Shown in pieces: positions 7,233 to 15,770 of a stretch of DNA of 45,481 bases (positions are counted from its first letter, which is position 1; each line of letters starts with the position of its first letter). The stretch comes from an uncultured Fibrobacter sp. GTDB taxonomy: Bacteria; Fibrobacterota; Fibrobacteria; Fibrobacterales; Fibrobacteraceae. Both the position numbers and the translations under genes were made by a program. The notes under the pieces were generated by a model. It was not told the origin of the DNA. It saw nothing but the letters and a program-made list of their open reading frames with translations, and did no database searches. The stretch is taken from NCBI GenBank assembly GCA_946413655.1, contig CAMKLO010000022.1, positions 1 through 45,481 on the forward strand, written 5' to 3'.

Positions 7233-9305
7233 ATGAAAAATTTTTACGTTACAACACCTATTTACTATGTGAATGATGCCCCGCATATCGGGCATTCCTA
7301 TACGACCGTTCTCGCGGACATTCTGACGCGATTCCACAAGATTATCGGCTATCAAACTTTCTTTTTGACCGGAACCGACGAACACGGCCAGAAGGTGCAG
7401 CGCGCCGCCGCAAAGCGTGGCGTGACTCCGCAGGAACACGTGGATGAATACTACCACCGCTTCGAAGACCTCTGGAAGAAGATGAACATCAGCAATGATT
7501 TCTTCATCCGCACCACGATGCCGGAACACAAGGCTTACGTGCAGGAATGCTTGCAGAAGCTTTGGGACAAGGGCGAAATTTACTCGAAGGAATACGAAGG
7601 CTGGTACTCCGTCGGCGAAGAACGATTCTTCAGCGAAGACGAACTCGACGAAAACAAGTGCGACCCCATCAGCCACCGCCCGGTGGAATGGCTCAAGGAA
7701 AAGAACTACTTCTTCAAGATGGGTTCTTACCAGCAGAAGTTGATTGACTTCTTGGAAAGCCACAAGGACTGGATTGTGCCGGACTACCGCTGGAACGAAA
7801 TCCGCGGGTTCTTGCGCCAACCGCTGAACGACCTTTGCATCAGCCGCCCGAAGATTCGCTTGAGCTGGGGCATTCCGCTGCCGTTCGACCCGGATTACGT
7901 GACCTACGTGTGGTTCGACGCTCTGCTGAACTACGTAAGCGCCTCGACCGCCTTCCACAAGACTTATGCCGATGGCACACCGATTTGGCCTGCCACTTAC
8001 CACCTCATCGGCAAGGACATTCTGACGACCCACAGCGTCTATTGGCCGACCATGCTCATGGCTCTCGACATTCCGCTTCCGCAGCACATCCTCGCCCACG
8101 GCTGGTGGCTCGTGAACGGCGGCGAAAAGATGAGCAAGTCCGCTGGTAACGTCGTGAACCCGATGGACTACATGGAAAAGTACGGCATCGACGCGTTCCG
8201 CTACTTCCTCGCCCGCGAAATGGTCGTCGGTCAGGATGCAAACTTCACGCATGACGGCTTTGTCCGCCGCATCAACAGCGACCTCGCCAACGACCTCGGC
8301 AACGTGCTGAACCGCGTGCACCGCTTGGTGCTCAACAACTTCGGCGGCACGCTCCCGACTCCGAACGCTATCGACGATGCAGCAAACGAAGTGATTACGA
8401 TTGCAAACCGCGTCCGCACGAACGTGATGGAATGGGTTCCGCAGGTCAAGCTCTCGCAAGTCGTCGAAGAAATCATGACGCTCGTCCGTAGCATCAACCG
8501 CTACCTCGAAGTCAAGGCTCCGTGGAAGCTCGCGAAGGACCCGGCTCTCAAGGACGAACTTGCAACCGTTCTTTACATTTCTGCCGAAGCCGTGCGTTTG
8601 AGCCTTTGCCTCCTCTGGCCGGTCATCCCGGGCAAGAGCGAAGAAGGTCTTGCCATGATGGGCAGCAAGTTCACCGACCAGAACGACCTCGTGTGGGGCA
8701 TCCTCAAGGGTGGCGAAAAGTTCGGCGAAGGCAAGCCGCTTTTCCCGCGTATCGAAGAAGAAGTCAAGAAACAGGAAGCCCAGCCGAAACCGAAGCAGAA
8801 CAAGCCGCTCATGGCAGCGGATGTCCCTGCAGCAATGGATATGCGCGTGGCCCAGATCAAGGAAGTCGCCGACCATCCGGACGCCAGCAGCTTGTATGTA
8901 CTGAAGGTCGATGCCGGCGAAGGCGAACTCCGCACCATTTGCAGCGGCCTCAAGAACAGCTATCAGGCAAACGAACTCCAGGATCGCAAGATTCTCTTGT
9001 TCGCAAACCTCAAGCCGAGCGCCCTCCGTGGCATCATGAGCCAGGGCATGCTCTTTGCAGGCGACCTCGACGCCGAAGCCCACACTTGCAGACTTGTAAG
9101 CGTCCCGGAAAATGCCAAGCCCGGTGACCGCGCCCTCTTCAAGGGTGTTGCCCCGAGCAGCGAACCGCGCGAGCTCAAGGTCAAAGACTTCGAAAAGATT
9201 GCCCTCACAGCAAAGGGTGGCGCTGTGTTCTGTGACGCGCTCGCTCTCGAAGTGAACGGCAAGCCCGTGACTTGCGACGTCGCCGACGGCAACGGTATTC
9301 ATTAA
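7233..9305 (+). CDS. metG: Methionyl-tRNA synthetase with C-terminal tRNA-binding domain
   Basis: 690 residues. It charges tRNA-Met with methionine in the cytoplasm. The class I signature HIGH is at 18-21 after the YYVNDAP segment, and KMSKS is at 299-303. The connective region (WYSVGEERFFSEDEL) matches the form lacking the full zinc-knuckle cysteines, as in Bacillus-type MetG. The anticodon-binding helical domain covers about 370-510, followed by a Lys/Gln-rich linker near 515-535. Residues of about 545-690 form an EMAP/Trbp111-type OB-fold that binds tRNA and often mediates dimerisation (DMRVAQIKEV, HPDASSLYVLKVD, SQGMLFAG). Length and motifs are complete. A hairpin terminator follows about 50 nt after the stop. 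Confidence 0.98.
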   Translation: MKNFYVTTPIYYVNDAPHIGHSYTTVLADILTRFHKIIGYQTFFLTGTDEHGQKVQRAAAKRGVTPQEHVDEYYHRFEDLWKKMNISNDFFIRTTMPEHKAYVQECLQKLWDKGEIYSKEYEGWYSVGEERFFSEDELDENKCDPISHRPVEWLKEKNYFFKMGSYQQKLIDFLESHKDWIVPDYRWNEIRGFLRQPLNDLCISRPKIRLSWGIPLPFDPDYVTYVWFDALLNYVSASTAFHKTYADGTPIWPATYHLIGKDILTTHSVYWPTMLMALDIPLPQHILAHGWWLVNGGEKMSKSAGNVVNPMDYMEKYGIDAFRYFLAREMVVGQDANFTHDGFVRRINSDLANDLGNVLNRVHRLVLNNFGGTLPTPNAIDDAANEVITIANRVRTNVMEWVPQVKLSQVVEEIMTLVRSINRYLEVKAPWKLAKDPALKDELATVLYISAEAVRLSLCLLWPVIPGKSEEGLAMMGSKFTDQNDLVWGILKGGEKFGEGKPLFPRIEEEVKKQEAQPKPKQNKPLMAADVPAAMDMRVAQIKEVADHPDASSLYVLKVDAGEGELRTICSGLKNSYQANELQDRKILLFANLKPSALRGIMSQGMLFAGDLDAEAHTCRLVSVPENAKPGDRALFKGVAPSSEPRELKVKDFEKIALTAKGGAVFCDALALEVNGKPVTCDVADGNGIH

Positions 9306-9356
9306 GCACTAGATGTCATCCCGGCCACAGTGCCGGGAACACCTTTTCCATACGAA

Positions 9357-9381
9357 GCTCCTGCTTTAGCAGGGCTTTTTT
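9357..9381 (+). terminator. Probable rho-independent terminator of metG
   Basis: CCTGC-TTTA-GCAGG hairpin (9360-9373) followed by GC and six T residues. It lies in the right strand and place to end metG transcription. Confidence 0.7.
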
Positions 9382-9395
9382 CATATTATAAACTT

Positions 9396-9517
9396 CACTG
9401 GATCCTTCGTCCCTACGCTCCTCAGGATGACGGAATAATTCACTGGAGCCTTCGTCCCTACGCTCCTCAGGATGACGAAATAATTGACTGGATCATTCAC
9501 ATTCGTTCAGGATGACG
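9396..9517. repeat. Three tandem copies of the dispersed GGATCC/AGGATGAC repeat
   Basis: Two near-identical 45-bp units (9396-9440 and 9441-9485) and a shorter third (9486-9517). Each has CACTGGATCC-type left and TCAGGATGACG right arms. ATCCT of the left arm can pair with AGGAT of the right arm. They belong to the dispersed intergenic family described in the findings. Confidence 0.85.
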
Positions 9518-9530
9518 TTCGTCATTTTTG

Positions 9531-9536
9531 TATATT
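9531..9536 (+). promoter_or_regulatory. Candidate -10 box for the 9544 operon
   Basis: TATATT 7 nt before the ATG at 9544, with no ribosome site in the gap. Same geometry as before metG. Confidence 0.4.
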
Positions 9537-9543
9537 GAACAAC

Positions 9544-9738
9544 ATGAAAGAATTCTTTGAAAAATTTAAAAACAACGCTCTCGTCTATCTGAAATCCTTA
9601 AATTGGATTGTCCTGCTCGGCATCGCGGCTTTCTGCATCGTCCTTGCCATCATCAACAACATCCGCGTCGAAGACTCCAAGTCCGTCGATTGGATTGGCT
9701 CTCAAGAAATCCTCGAAAAACCGGCAGACATTCTGTAA
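9544..9738 (+). CDS. Small single-span membrane protein
   Basis: 64 residues from the ATG at 9544. A longer in-frame start at 9484 would fall inside the repeat DNA and is unlikely. The N-terminus is Lys-rich, residues 18-39 (LNWIVLLGIAAFCIVLAIINNI) form one membrane span, and a 25-residue tail ends in EKPADIL. No family is recognised. In other bacteria a membrane-anchored rhodanese-like protein often precedes a DoxX-type gene; this could be a shortened remnant of such a protein, but nothing in the tail proves it. The stop overlaps the AAGGAG ribosome site of the next gene, so the two are probably co-translated. Confidence 0.7.
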   Translation: MKEFFEKFKNNALVYLKSLNWIVLLGIAAFCIVLAIINNIRVEDSKSVDWIGSQEILEKPADIL

Positions 9739-9747
9739 GGAGCGACC

Positions 9748-10473
9748 ATGATCGATTGTTTTGAAAAGCAGAATCTCAAGAAGACCATCATTTCGGGCGT
9801 TCTTCTTCTTGTCGCAACGTTCTTCGTCGCCGTGGGCGTTGCAGAAATCAGTTTCCCTGAAACGTTCCTCACGTTCACAGACCATGAATGGCTACTAGAC
9901 AAATGGCCGAAGGCTTACCGCTACAACATCCACGTCGGTGTGGGCGCAGTCATCATCGCCTGCGGACTCATCTTACCCGCCCTCAAGATTCAAAGGGACT
10001 TCGCCATCCGAGCGCTCGAAACGCTTTGCCGCATCGGTATCGGCGGCATGTTCATCTTCGCCTCGATTTTCAAAATCCAGGACCCGCACCAGTTCGCAAC
10101 GCTTGTCGCGCAGTACCAGTTCTTCTCGGCGCTGCACATCGACTTCGTGAACAATTTCTTTGCGCTTGTCTATCCGCAATTTGAATTTTGGTTCGGACTT
10201 GCGATGATTGTCTCGCCGTTCGTAAAAGAATCCGCTTTCGCCATCTTCTGGATGTTCGTAAGCTTCATCATCGCGCTCGCCTGGGCGCTGTGGAACGACC
10301 TCGGCATCACCTGCGGTTGCTTTGAACTCGACGACGGAAACGCCCACGACAAGGCAGAAGCTTGGACAAGCCTCATCCGCGACCTTATCCTCATCTGGCC
10401 CACCCTCTGGCTCGCCTTCCGCAAGAACAAGAGCCTCATCGGCGTTTGGAAAAAAGACAAGGAAGTCAAGTAA
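9748..10473 (+). CDS. DoxX/MauE-like membrane protein
   Basis: 241 residues with five or so hydrophobic spans. The core (about 90-215) fits the DoxX/MauE superfamily: RIGIGGMFIFASIFKIQDP at the start of the bundle and ITCGCFELDDG near 190-200. The CGCF pair resembles the conserved cysteine motif of MauE-type redox-associated membrane proteins, which act in periplasmic disulfide chemistry; function in this protein is inference. A strong AAGGAG site lies 6 nt before the ATG. The TAA stop overlaps the next ATG (TAATG), so it is translationally coupled to the Wzi-like outer-membrane gene. Confidence 0.8.
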   Translation: MIDCFEKQNLKKTIISGVLLLVATFFVAVGVAEISFPETFLTFTDHEWLLDKWPKAYRYNIHVGVGAVIIACGLILPALKIQRDFAIRALETLCRIGIGGMFIFASIFKIQDPHQFATLVAQYQFFSALHIDFVNNFFALVYPQFEFWFGLAMIVSPFVKESAFAIFWMFVSFIIALAWALWNDLGITCGCFELDDGNAHDKAEAWTSLIRDLILIWPTLWLAFRKNKSLIGVWKKDKEVK

Positions 10474-11906
10474 TGCAACTGTGGCAATCGACCTCGCGAT
10501 TTGTTCTTAGCGTTGTCTTTGGAACCGCACTCGCCCATTCGGCAGCAGTCGAGAACAAGCCACATCATATCACGTTCTCGGATTCCGCCCACTCAAAAGA
10601 GCTGAACATTGGCGCTCAGCTTTTGGATTCCGTCGTGGTTACGAACCTCACGAACGCCAAAACGCATTACGATAATTCCATGTCCGTGAGGTTCTTTGCC
10701 AACGGAAAATTTACGGATGCGTTCCAATTCGATGCTCGTGTTAAAATCAACACGGACTACACGAATCGATACATCAACTTCAACTACTACAATCCCGATG
10801 AAGGTCTGCCTTACAACAAGCAGAGCGAAAACAAGCGCACCTGGGACCTATTCGGCGCAAACGTAAGCTACGACCTCAAGCCAGCCAAGCTGCTTGCCGG
10901 ATTCGATTTTATCGAATGGGGGCCCGCCCGCCGAAACCACGTCATATTACGCGGAGAAAGGAACTTCTACCGCCCGTGGCAAGACAGTTCCAGCCGCATC
11001 CCCGATGCCGCCCCGACACCTTATTTCGGCTACCAGTTCACGCTGGGCCCGATAGAATATACGCAATACGCCGCCAAAATCTACGAGAAGAAAAACTTTG
11101 GCAAATATTTCCATGCCCACCGCCTCAACTTGAATCTCCCCAAGGATATCACGTTCGGCATTTCCGAAACAGCACTTTACGGCTCCACCATCGAACCCGC
11201 AGGCTCTAACCCGAATCCGGACAGCGACAGCACCGAGCGCGAATTCGAATGGGCATACGCCATCCCGTTTATCCCTTTCGTTTTCCAGGAGCATCTGCAA
11301 GGCGACCAGGACAATATTTCGCTTGCGTTCGATTTGAGCGTCAAGACAATCCCGAACTGGGAATTTTACGGCGAACTCATGTGGGACGACATGAAATCGC
11401 TCACGAGCATGTTCGACGATAGCTGGTGGGGCAACAAATGGGCAGCCACTCTCGGCGTTGCACGCGACAACATCGTCTTGGGCCCCACGACACTTGGTTG
11501 GATGTTCGAATACACGCGCATTGAACCTTGGGTCTATACGCACCATAAAGGACGCGCATACACTTACGCAAGTTACGCCCAGAGCCTCGGTAGCGACCTC
11601 GGCCCGAACAGCCAGGAACTCCACACCGAAGTAAGCGCCACATACGAATTCCTCAAAGCGACACTATTCCTTGGAGCCGTTGCCAAAGACACCGCATTCG
11701 GCGGGCACATCAACGACATCCACACGCCCGAAAGCGCCATGGACAAGAAGTTCCTGAACGAAAAGACAACGCTCCGCTACAAGGAACTCGGGTTTAATTT
11801 GGCTGTAACTCCGTGGGACTGGTTCAGCTTCAGATGCAGCTATACACGGTTCTTCGGGGACTACGAAGGCTACCGCGCCTACGCCGTCGGCAGCGTGCAG
11901 TGGTAG
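10473..11906 (+). CDS. Wzi-like outer-membrane beta-barrel protein
   Basis: 477 residues from the ATG at 10473 (TAATG overlap with the upstream stop, ribosome site AAGGAA). Residues 1-24 are a signal peptide (FVLSVVFGTALAHSAAVENK). The rest is strand-rich with many aromatic residues and ends with an aromatic residue (VGSVQW), as expected of a barrel. The segment GFDFIEWGPARRNHVILRGE and the later HRLNLNLPKDITFGISETALYGS resemble the capsule assembly protein Wzi/CapAssemb_Wzi family, which anchors or organises surface polysaccharide. I rate family membership as likely and a capsule role as inference. The pairing with a DoxX/MauE-like gene is unexplained. Confidence 0.72.
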   Translation: MQLWQSTSRFVLSVVFGTALAHSAAVENKPHHITFSDSAHSKELNIGAQLLDSVVVTNLTNAKTHYDNSMSVRFFANGKFTDAFQFDARVKINTDYTNRYINFNYYNPDEGLPYNKQSENKRTWDLFGANVSYDLKPAKLLAGFDFIEWGPARRNHVILRGERNFYRPWQDSSSRIPDAAPTPYFGYQFTLGPIEYTQYAAKIYEKKNFGKYFHAHRLNLNLPKDITFGISETALYGSTIEPAGSNPNPDSDSTEREFEWAYAIPFIPFVFQEHLQGDQDNISLAFDLSVKTIPNWEFYGELMWDDMKSLTSMFDDSWWGNKWAATLGVARDNIVLGPTTLGWMFEYTRIEPWVYTHHKGRAYTYASYAQSLGSDLGPNSQELHTEVSATYEFLKATLFLGAVAKDTAFGGHINDIHTPESAMDKKFLNEKTTLRYKELGFNLAVTPWDWFSFRCSYTRFFGDYEGYRAYAVGSVQW

Positions 11907-11949
11907 TCTACTAGTTAGAAGTAGACAGTAGGAAGTAGGAAGGATGTTC

Positions 11950-11981
11950 GTCATCCTGACCCTGTAAAGGGAAGGATCCAG
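11950..11981. repeat. Dispersed palindromic repeat copy
   Basis: GTCATCCTGA and GAAGGATCCAG arms around the self-complementary centre CCCTGTAAAGGG. It lies between the convergent Wzi-like and PTS IIA-like genes. This copy points in the opposite direction to the copies near 9.4 kb. Confidence 0.7.
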
Positions 11982-12003
11982 GACAAACATCACTGGATTC
12001 TTT

Positions 12004-12426
12004 TTAGAACAATTTCTTTAATTCTTCCTCGTCGGTTGTGGCGAGGACTTTTTCTTTCCATTCCGGATTCAGCAAAAGCTTTGCGACATTGGCAATCGCC
12101 ACGGTATGCGCCATGGCCGATTCCGCCGGCGAAAGTAACATGCACATGAATTGCGCCATTTCTTCATTACGTGTTTTCACGCCGGTAAAGCCGTCCTTGC
12201 AAACGACGAAAGCCATCAGCGGCCCCTTTAAACCCGGAACACGGGTATGCGGAAGCAGAAGCCCCTGCCCCATGTAAATTCCCTGGGAAACGCGCTCCGA
12301 AAGCCCTTTCCATGCCGCCAAGGCGTCAAACGGATAAGGACCATGCACAAGCGCGTCATAGGCAAACCCCAAGGCGCGATTAAATTCAACAGGCTGCGTA
12401 TAAATACGCGTATAGATGGGATCCAT
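12004..12426 (-). CDS. PTS fructose/mannitol-type EIIA domain protein
   Basis: 140 residues, a stand-alone EIIA domain of the fructose-mannitol family. The expected phosphorylated histidine is in the segment GLLLPHTRVPGLKGP, near residue 66, and the core (MAFVVCKDG, FMCMLLSPAESAMAHTVAIANVAKLL) matches the family. No EIIB/EIIC permease is nearby, so a regulatory PtsN-like role is more likely than sugar uptake. The ATG at 12426 overlaps the stop of the kinase gene (TAATG), implying translational coupling. A start five codons further upstream would be inside the kinase gene and is less likely. Confidence 0.82.
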   Translation of the reverse strand: MDPIYTRIYTQPVEFNRALGFAYDALVHGPYPFDALAAWKGLSERVSQGIYMGQGLLLPHTRVPGLKGPLMAFVVCKDGFTGVKTRNEEMAQFMCMLLSPAESAMAHTVAIANVAKLLLNPEWKEKVLATTDEEELKKLF

Positions 12427-13448
12427 TACTGTAACGCCCAATCCATGAACTTGAATACTTCCGGGTCAGTCGCTTTCGCAATGAGTTTAAATTCACCAAA
12501 CAATTCGCGGAGCCTTGCCTTGCCCGGTTCAATATATTGCTCGAACTTCTCAATCTTTTTGACTTTCGAGAGGAAGCAATAAGCACCTAACGCCTGCATC
12601 AAGCGCTGCAAACTGGCATGGACAAAGCCTTCCCAGGCATCGTCCTTCGTATAAATTCTCGTTCCACGGTACAGGCCACGCCAATATTCAAAGAAATCCT
12701 TGATCATTGGCAAAGGCAAGTTCACATACGGATCCCACAAGAGTGACGCGATATCATAGAACATCGAACCGCGACGTGCGCCCTGATAATCGACAAACGC
12801 CACTTCGGAATTCGAGCGGATCATGATGTTCTGGCTCTGGAAATCGCGGTGCATCAAAACTTTTGTCTGCGCTTCGACAGACACTGCAATCAACGAATAG
12901 AAATGGCGGACAGTTTCAGGGATTTCCGTTATGCCCTTGAGCCCCTTCAAATAATTTTCAGTAAAGTATTCCGTTTCCCACTTGAGGGCCGCAAAGTCAA
13001 AACGGCGGAGCCAAATTTCGGTATGATGGCTGAATAGCGGGTGGCTTGCATTCTGCCACTGGATAAGCGCATCGATGACTTCAGGATAAAGGATGCGGAC
13101 GCTCCCCGAAAGCACCTTGCTCCCGTTCGGATAAGCTTCATCCAAAAGCGTACGTTTGCCCAAATCTTCTTGCAAAATTTGGCAAGTGTTCGCATCAACG
13201 CAAAAGACGCGCGGAACAGGCAGGCCATATTCCCTAAACGTTTTGGAATATTCGACAAAATGCTTGAAATCTTCATTTACTTCGGCACTGACTTGCAATA
13301 CGCAGACTTTATTGCCATCGGAAATGCGGAAATAACGCCTGCCCGAGCCAGCACCAGCAATGGGAGATACAGAAAAATTATCAGAATAACCATGAGAGAC
13401 AAGGTATTCATGAATTGTCGGAGAAATTTGAATAGGTTCGTTTTGCAT
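12426..13448 (-). CDS. Aminoglycoside phosphotransferase-family sugar kinase (AmgK-like)
   Basis: 340 residues. The kinase-like fold shows a glycine-rich loop (AGAGSGRRYFRI, 31-42), the catalytic HRDFQSQNIM (200-209, with Asp202 as base) and the metal-binding VDYQGARRG (Asp220). This arrangement resembles AmgK-type anomeric kinases for N-acetylmuramate/glucosamine in peptidoglycan recycling more than drug-resistance enzymes. The substrate is not proven: no MurU-like nucleotidyltransferase lies next to it. The start at 13448 is chosen because a TATATT box is 6 nt upstream and the longer form adds a hydrophobic leader not typical of the family. Coupled to the EIIA-like gene. Confidence 0.82.
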   Translation of the reverse strand: MQNEPIQISPTIHEYLVSHGYSDNFSVSPIAGAGSGRRYFRISDGNKVCVLQVSAEVNEDFKHFVEYSKTFREYGLPVPRVFCVDANTCQILQEDLGKRTLLDEAYPNGSKVLSGSVRILYPEVIDALIQWQNASHPLFSHHTEIWLRRFDFAALKWETEYFTENYLKGLKGITEIPETVRHFYSLIAVSVEAQTKVLMHRDFQSQNIMIRSNSEVAFVDYQGARRGSMFYDIASLLWDPYVNLPLPMIKDFFEYWRGLYRGTRIYTKDDAWEGFVHASLQRLMQALGAYCFLSKVKKIEKFEQYIEPGKARLRELFGEFKLIAKATDPEVFKFMDWALQ

Positions 13449-13454
13449 ACTATT

Positions 13455-13460
13455 AATATA
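13455..13460 (-). promoter_or_regulatory. Candidate -10 box for the AmgK-like gene
   Basis: TATATT on the minus strand, 6 nt from the ATG at 13448, with no ribosome site between. Fits the leaderless pattern of the window. Confidence 0.4.
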
Positions 13461-13592
13461 CTTAAAGAAAGAGAAAAGTGACAAAGAAAAATTAGTAGGA
13501 AGTCGTTAGTGGTTAGAATTGCTATAAGAACGTTCCTTTTACGTTCCTGCACACTAACCACTGCTTACTAACCACTAATCACTGTTTACAGC

Positions 13593-14609
13593 TTACGAAA
13601 ACTTGATTCTTGGATCGACAACCGTATATAAAATATCGCTAAATAGGCGGCCGACCATCGCCATGAGGCTGCTGAGGAAGATGATGCCCATGACCACGTT
13701 GTAATCGCGGTTGACCATGGAATTGTAGTACAAGAGCCCCATGCCGTCGATATCGAAGACTTTCTCGATGAGGAGCGCGCCCGCAAACATGAGTGTACAG
13801 ATTTCAGAAAGGCGGGTGGCAATCGGGATAAGCGCGTTGCGGAGCGCGTGGCGGACGAGCGCTTGATTGAAGTTCAAGCCTTTGGCCAATGCGGTGCGCA
13901 TGTAGTCGCGGCCCAGTTCCTCCAAAGCGGAATTTTTCATGAGGAAGGTGAGGAACGCAAACTCGCTAATCATGTAGCAGAATATCGGGAGCGCCAGATG
14001 TTGTGCCAAATCAAACACCTTGCCAAAGAAAGTAAAATCCTCGAAGTCGTCGCTTGTGAGGCCGCCCAGCGGGAATATATCCAAGTATGAACCGCCAGCG
14101 AGGAAAATGATGAGCAAAATGCCAAGCGCATAACCCGGCATCACGTAACCCGAGAAAATAAGACCGCTCGTAAACGAATCAAGCTTGCTGCCGTGATGCA
14201 CCGCCTTCCAAAGTCCAAGCGGAATGCAGATAAGGTAACTCAAGAAGAACGACGTAACGCCAAAGAACAAGGAAATCGGGAAACGGCTCACAATAACGTC
14301 CCACACCGGGAGTCCATACGTGTAGCTTTCACCGAGATTCAAATGCAATACATTCCAGAGCCACGTAAGGTAACGCTTCCACGCGGGCTGGTCAAAGCCG
14401 AAGTACGCCTGGATTTGCGCAATCTGGTCCGGCGAGAGCGCCTTGGACGCATCCACCCCGCCCTTCATCGACGCCGCCTGCTGCGCACGAGAAATCAGCT
14501 CTTCGACGGGGCCGCCCGGCAAAAGCTGAATCAAAATAAAGCACACCAACGAAATTCCGATTAAAGTCGGAATCATCAGCAGCAAACGACGAAGGATATA
14601 AGAACGCAT
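13593..14609 (-). CDS. ABC transporter inner-membrane permease, DppB/OppB family (YejB-like)
   Basis: 338 residues from the ATG at 14609; the 37-codon extension upstream is low-complexity repeat DNA. The N-terminus (MRSYILRRLLLMIPTLIGIS) and LLPGGPVEELISRAQQ are typical of the peptide-importer permease YejB, and the membrane-spanning core has the EAA-type loop at about 245-265 (GLNFNQALVRHALRNALIPI). It would form half of the channel of a peptide ABC importer. A partner permease, ATPases and binding protein are not adjacent, which is unusual because these genes are normally in one operon. They may lie elsewhere in the genome. Confidence 0.9.
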   Translation of the reverse strand: MRSYILRRLLLMIPTLIGISLVCFILIQLLPGGPVEELISRAQQAASMKGGVDASKALSPDQIAQIQAYFGFDQPAWKRYLTWLWNVLHLNLGESYTYGLPVWDVIVSRFPISLFFGVTSFFLSYLICIPLGLWKAVHHGSKLDSFTSGLIFSGYVMPGYALGILLIIFLAGGSYLDIFPLGGLTSDDFEDFTFFGKVFDLAQHLALPIFCYMISEFAFLTFLMKNSALEELGRDYMRTALAKGLNFNQALVRHALRNALIPIATRLSEICTLMFAGALLIEKVFDIDGMGLLYYNSMVNRDYNVVMGIIFLSSLMAMVGRLFSDILYTVVDPRIKFS

Positions 14610-14619
14610 GGTAAATAGG

Positions 14620-14766
14620 TATGGGGTATGGGGTCGCTCGTTACACTCGCTTTGGGGTCGTCCGCCTGCGGCGTCCTTTGAGGAATTTCTTTCGAAATGC
14701 TCAAAGCGAAGCGACCTCAAAGCACCGAAGGTGCGCGCTCATAGCTCAAAGCACGAAGTGCGTGCT
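14620..14766. repeat. Intergenic low-complexity palindromic modules
   Basis: Short hairpin-forming modules follow each other: GCACCGAAGGTGC, GCACGAAGTGC, TCCGCCTGCGGCG, with the spacer CAAAG repeated. No gene is visible. The stretch separates dapB from the YejB-like gene. Confidence 0.6.
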
Positions 14767-15597
14767 CTAACGCATCTTTCCAGAACGTAATACGTCCATC
14801 ATGTTGAAGGGTTTGGCGGTGCCGGCAGCAAGCTGTTCGGCGAGGAAGTTCACTGCATCGACGGTGCCTTCGGCGTAAATTTTGCGGCCGCAAACGTTGT
14901 GCTGGAACTCGAAATGAACAGTGCCGTCTTCGCTATCGAGGCTGTAGGTGTGGAAAGCGTGGCCGCCGAGATACTCCTCGGGTACATGCATGCGTTCCAT
15001 CTGTTCCTTCTCATTACGCACCTTCTCGATATCGTCCGGCGTATAAGCAAAGCCCATCTTCTGGAAGCTGCCGACAACAGCGCGAGCCGTTCCGCTCGTA
15101 TCGGCCTTGGTCTTCTGGTGGCTTTCGACTACGGAGAGTTTGTAACCGTCGAATGCCGACGGGAACTCGTTCGCAAGAAATTCAATCATCGCTTGGAACG
15201 CTACAATCTGCTTCGCCATGTTCGGAGCGATGACGCTCGGATGGTTCGCTTCAGCAACGAGTTTCATGAGAGCATCGCGGTCACCGCCAGTCGTGCCCAT
15301 CACGAATGGAATCTTGTGTTTCACGTAAAAGGCAGCATTGTCGTTCACGGCCGTCGGGTGCGTGTAGTCGATGCAAATCATGTTCGGGTACTTCGCAAGC
15401 ACCTCGCCAATGCGGTCTTCACGATTGCTCGGCTTCAAAAGCTGAATCGTCTTCCCCGCCACTTCGGCTTCATTTTCGACAATAATTTCTCCCGTCAAAG
15501 AATACGGGACAAGTTCCAAACCGCGGGCAACGCAAGTTTCGGCCACGATGCGACCCATGTTACCCGGAATACCATTAACCATCACTTGAACGGACAT
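14767..15597 (-). CDS. dapB: 4-hydroxy-tetrahydrodipicolinate reductase
   Basis: 276 residues, in the normal range. It reduces the dihydrodipicolinate precursor with NAD(P)H in lysine and meso-diaminopimelate synthesis, in the cytoplasm. The nucleotide-binding loop VNGIPGNMGRI is at 7-17, MGTTGG at 100-105 and the catalytic-site segment ESHQKTKADTSGTA at 158-171. This last segment differs from the usual E-HH-x-K-DAPSGTA form of most bacteria and resembles the variant I associate with plant-type DapB. A ribosome site (AGGAG) precedes the ATG by 6 nt. Upstream lie tandem repeats and a terminator that isolate it from the ankyrin gene. Confidence 0.95.
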   Translation of the reverse strand: MSVQVMVNGIPGNMGRIVAETCVARGLELVPYSLTGEIIVENEAEVAGKTIQLLKPSNREDRIGEVLAKYPNMICIDYTHPTAVNDNAAFYVKHKIPFVMGTTGGDRDALMKLVAEANHPSVIAPNMAKQIVAFQAMIEFLANEFPSAFDGYKLSVVESHQKTKADTSGTARAVVGSFQKMGFAYTPDDIEKVRNEKEQMERMHVPEEYLGGHAFHTYSLDSEDGTVHFEFQHNVCGRKIYAEGTVDAVNFLAEQLAAGTAKPFNMMDVLRSGKMR

Positions 15598-15659
15598 ATA
15601 AACTCCTGTTAATCTTTTGAGATAAAGTTAAAAAAATAAAAAACTGATCCCGGCACGGA

Positions 15660-15770
15660 GGCCGGGATGACATGCAGAAAAAGAGGGCGAGATGACATGC
15701 AAAAAAAAGAGGCTGGGATGACATGCAGAAAAAGAAGGCGAGATGGCATGCAAAAAAGGTTGGGATGAAA
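15660..15770. repeat. Five degenerate ~25-bp tandem repeats
   Basis: Unit of the type GGGATGACATGCAGAAAAAG with variable length of the A-tract; the last two copies are degenerate. It lies between dapB and the ankyrin gene terminator. The reading frame running through it on the minus strand only encodes repeat-derived peptide and is not a gene. Confidence 0.85.

Noticed and set aside
7110..9302. Long minus-strand open frame of 730 codons opposite metG
   Set aside because: It is the shadow of the GC-rich third positions of metG, rich in Val/Ala/His/Glu repeats without a domain; metG has all catalytic motifs.
12426..13448. Aminoglycoside resistance gene
   Set aside because: Although in the aminoglycoside phosphotransferase fold family, the motifs and coupling to a PTS-like protein fit a housekeeping sugar kinase; no mobile element is near.
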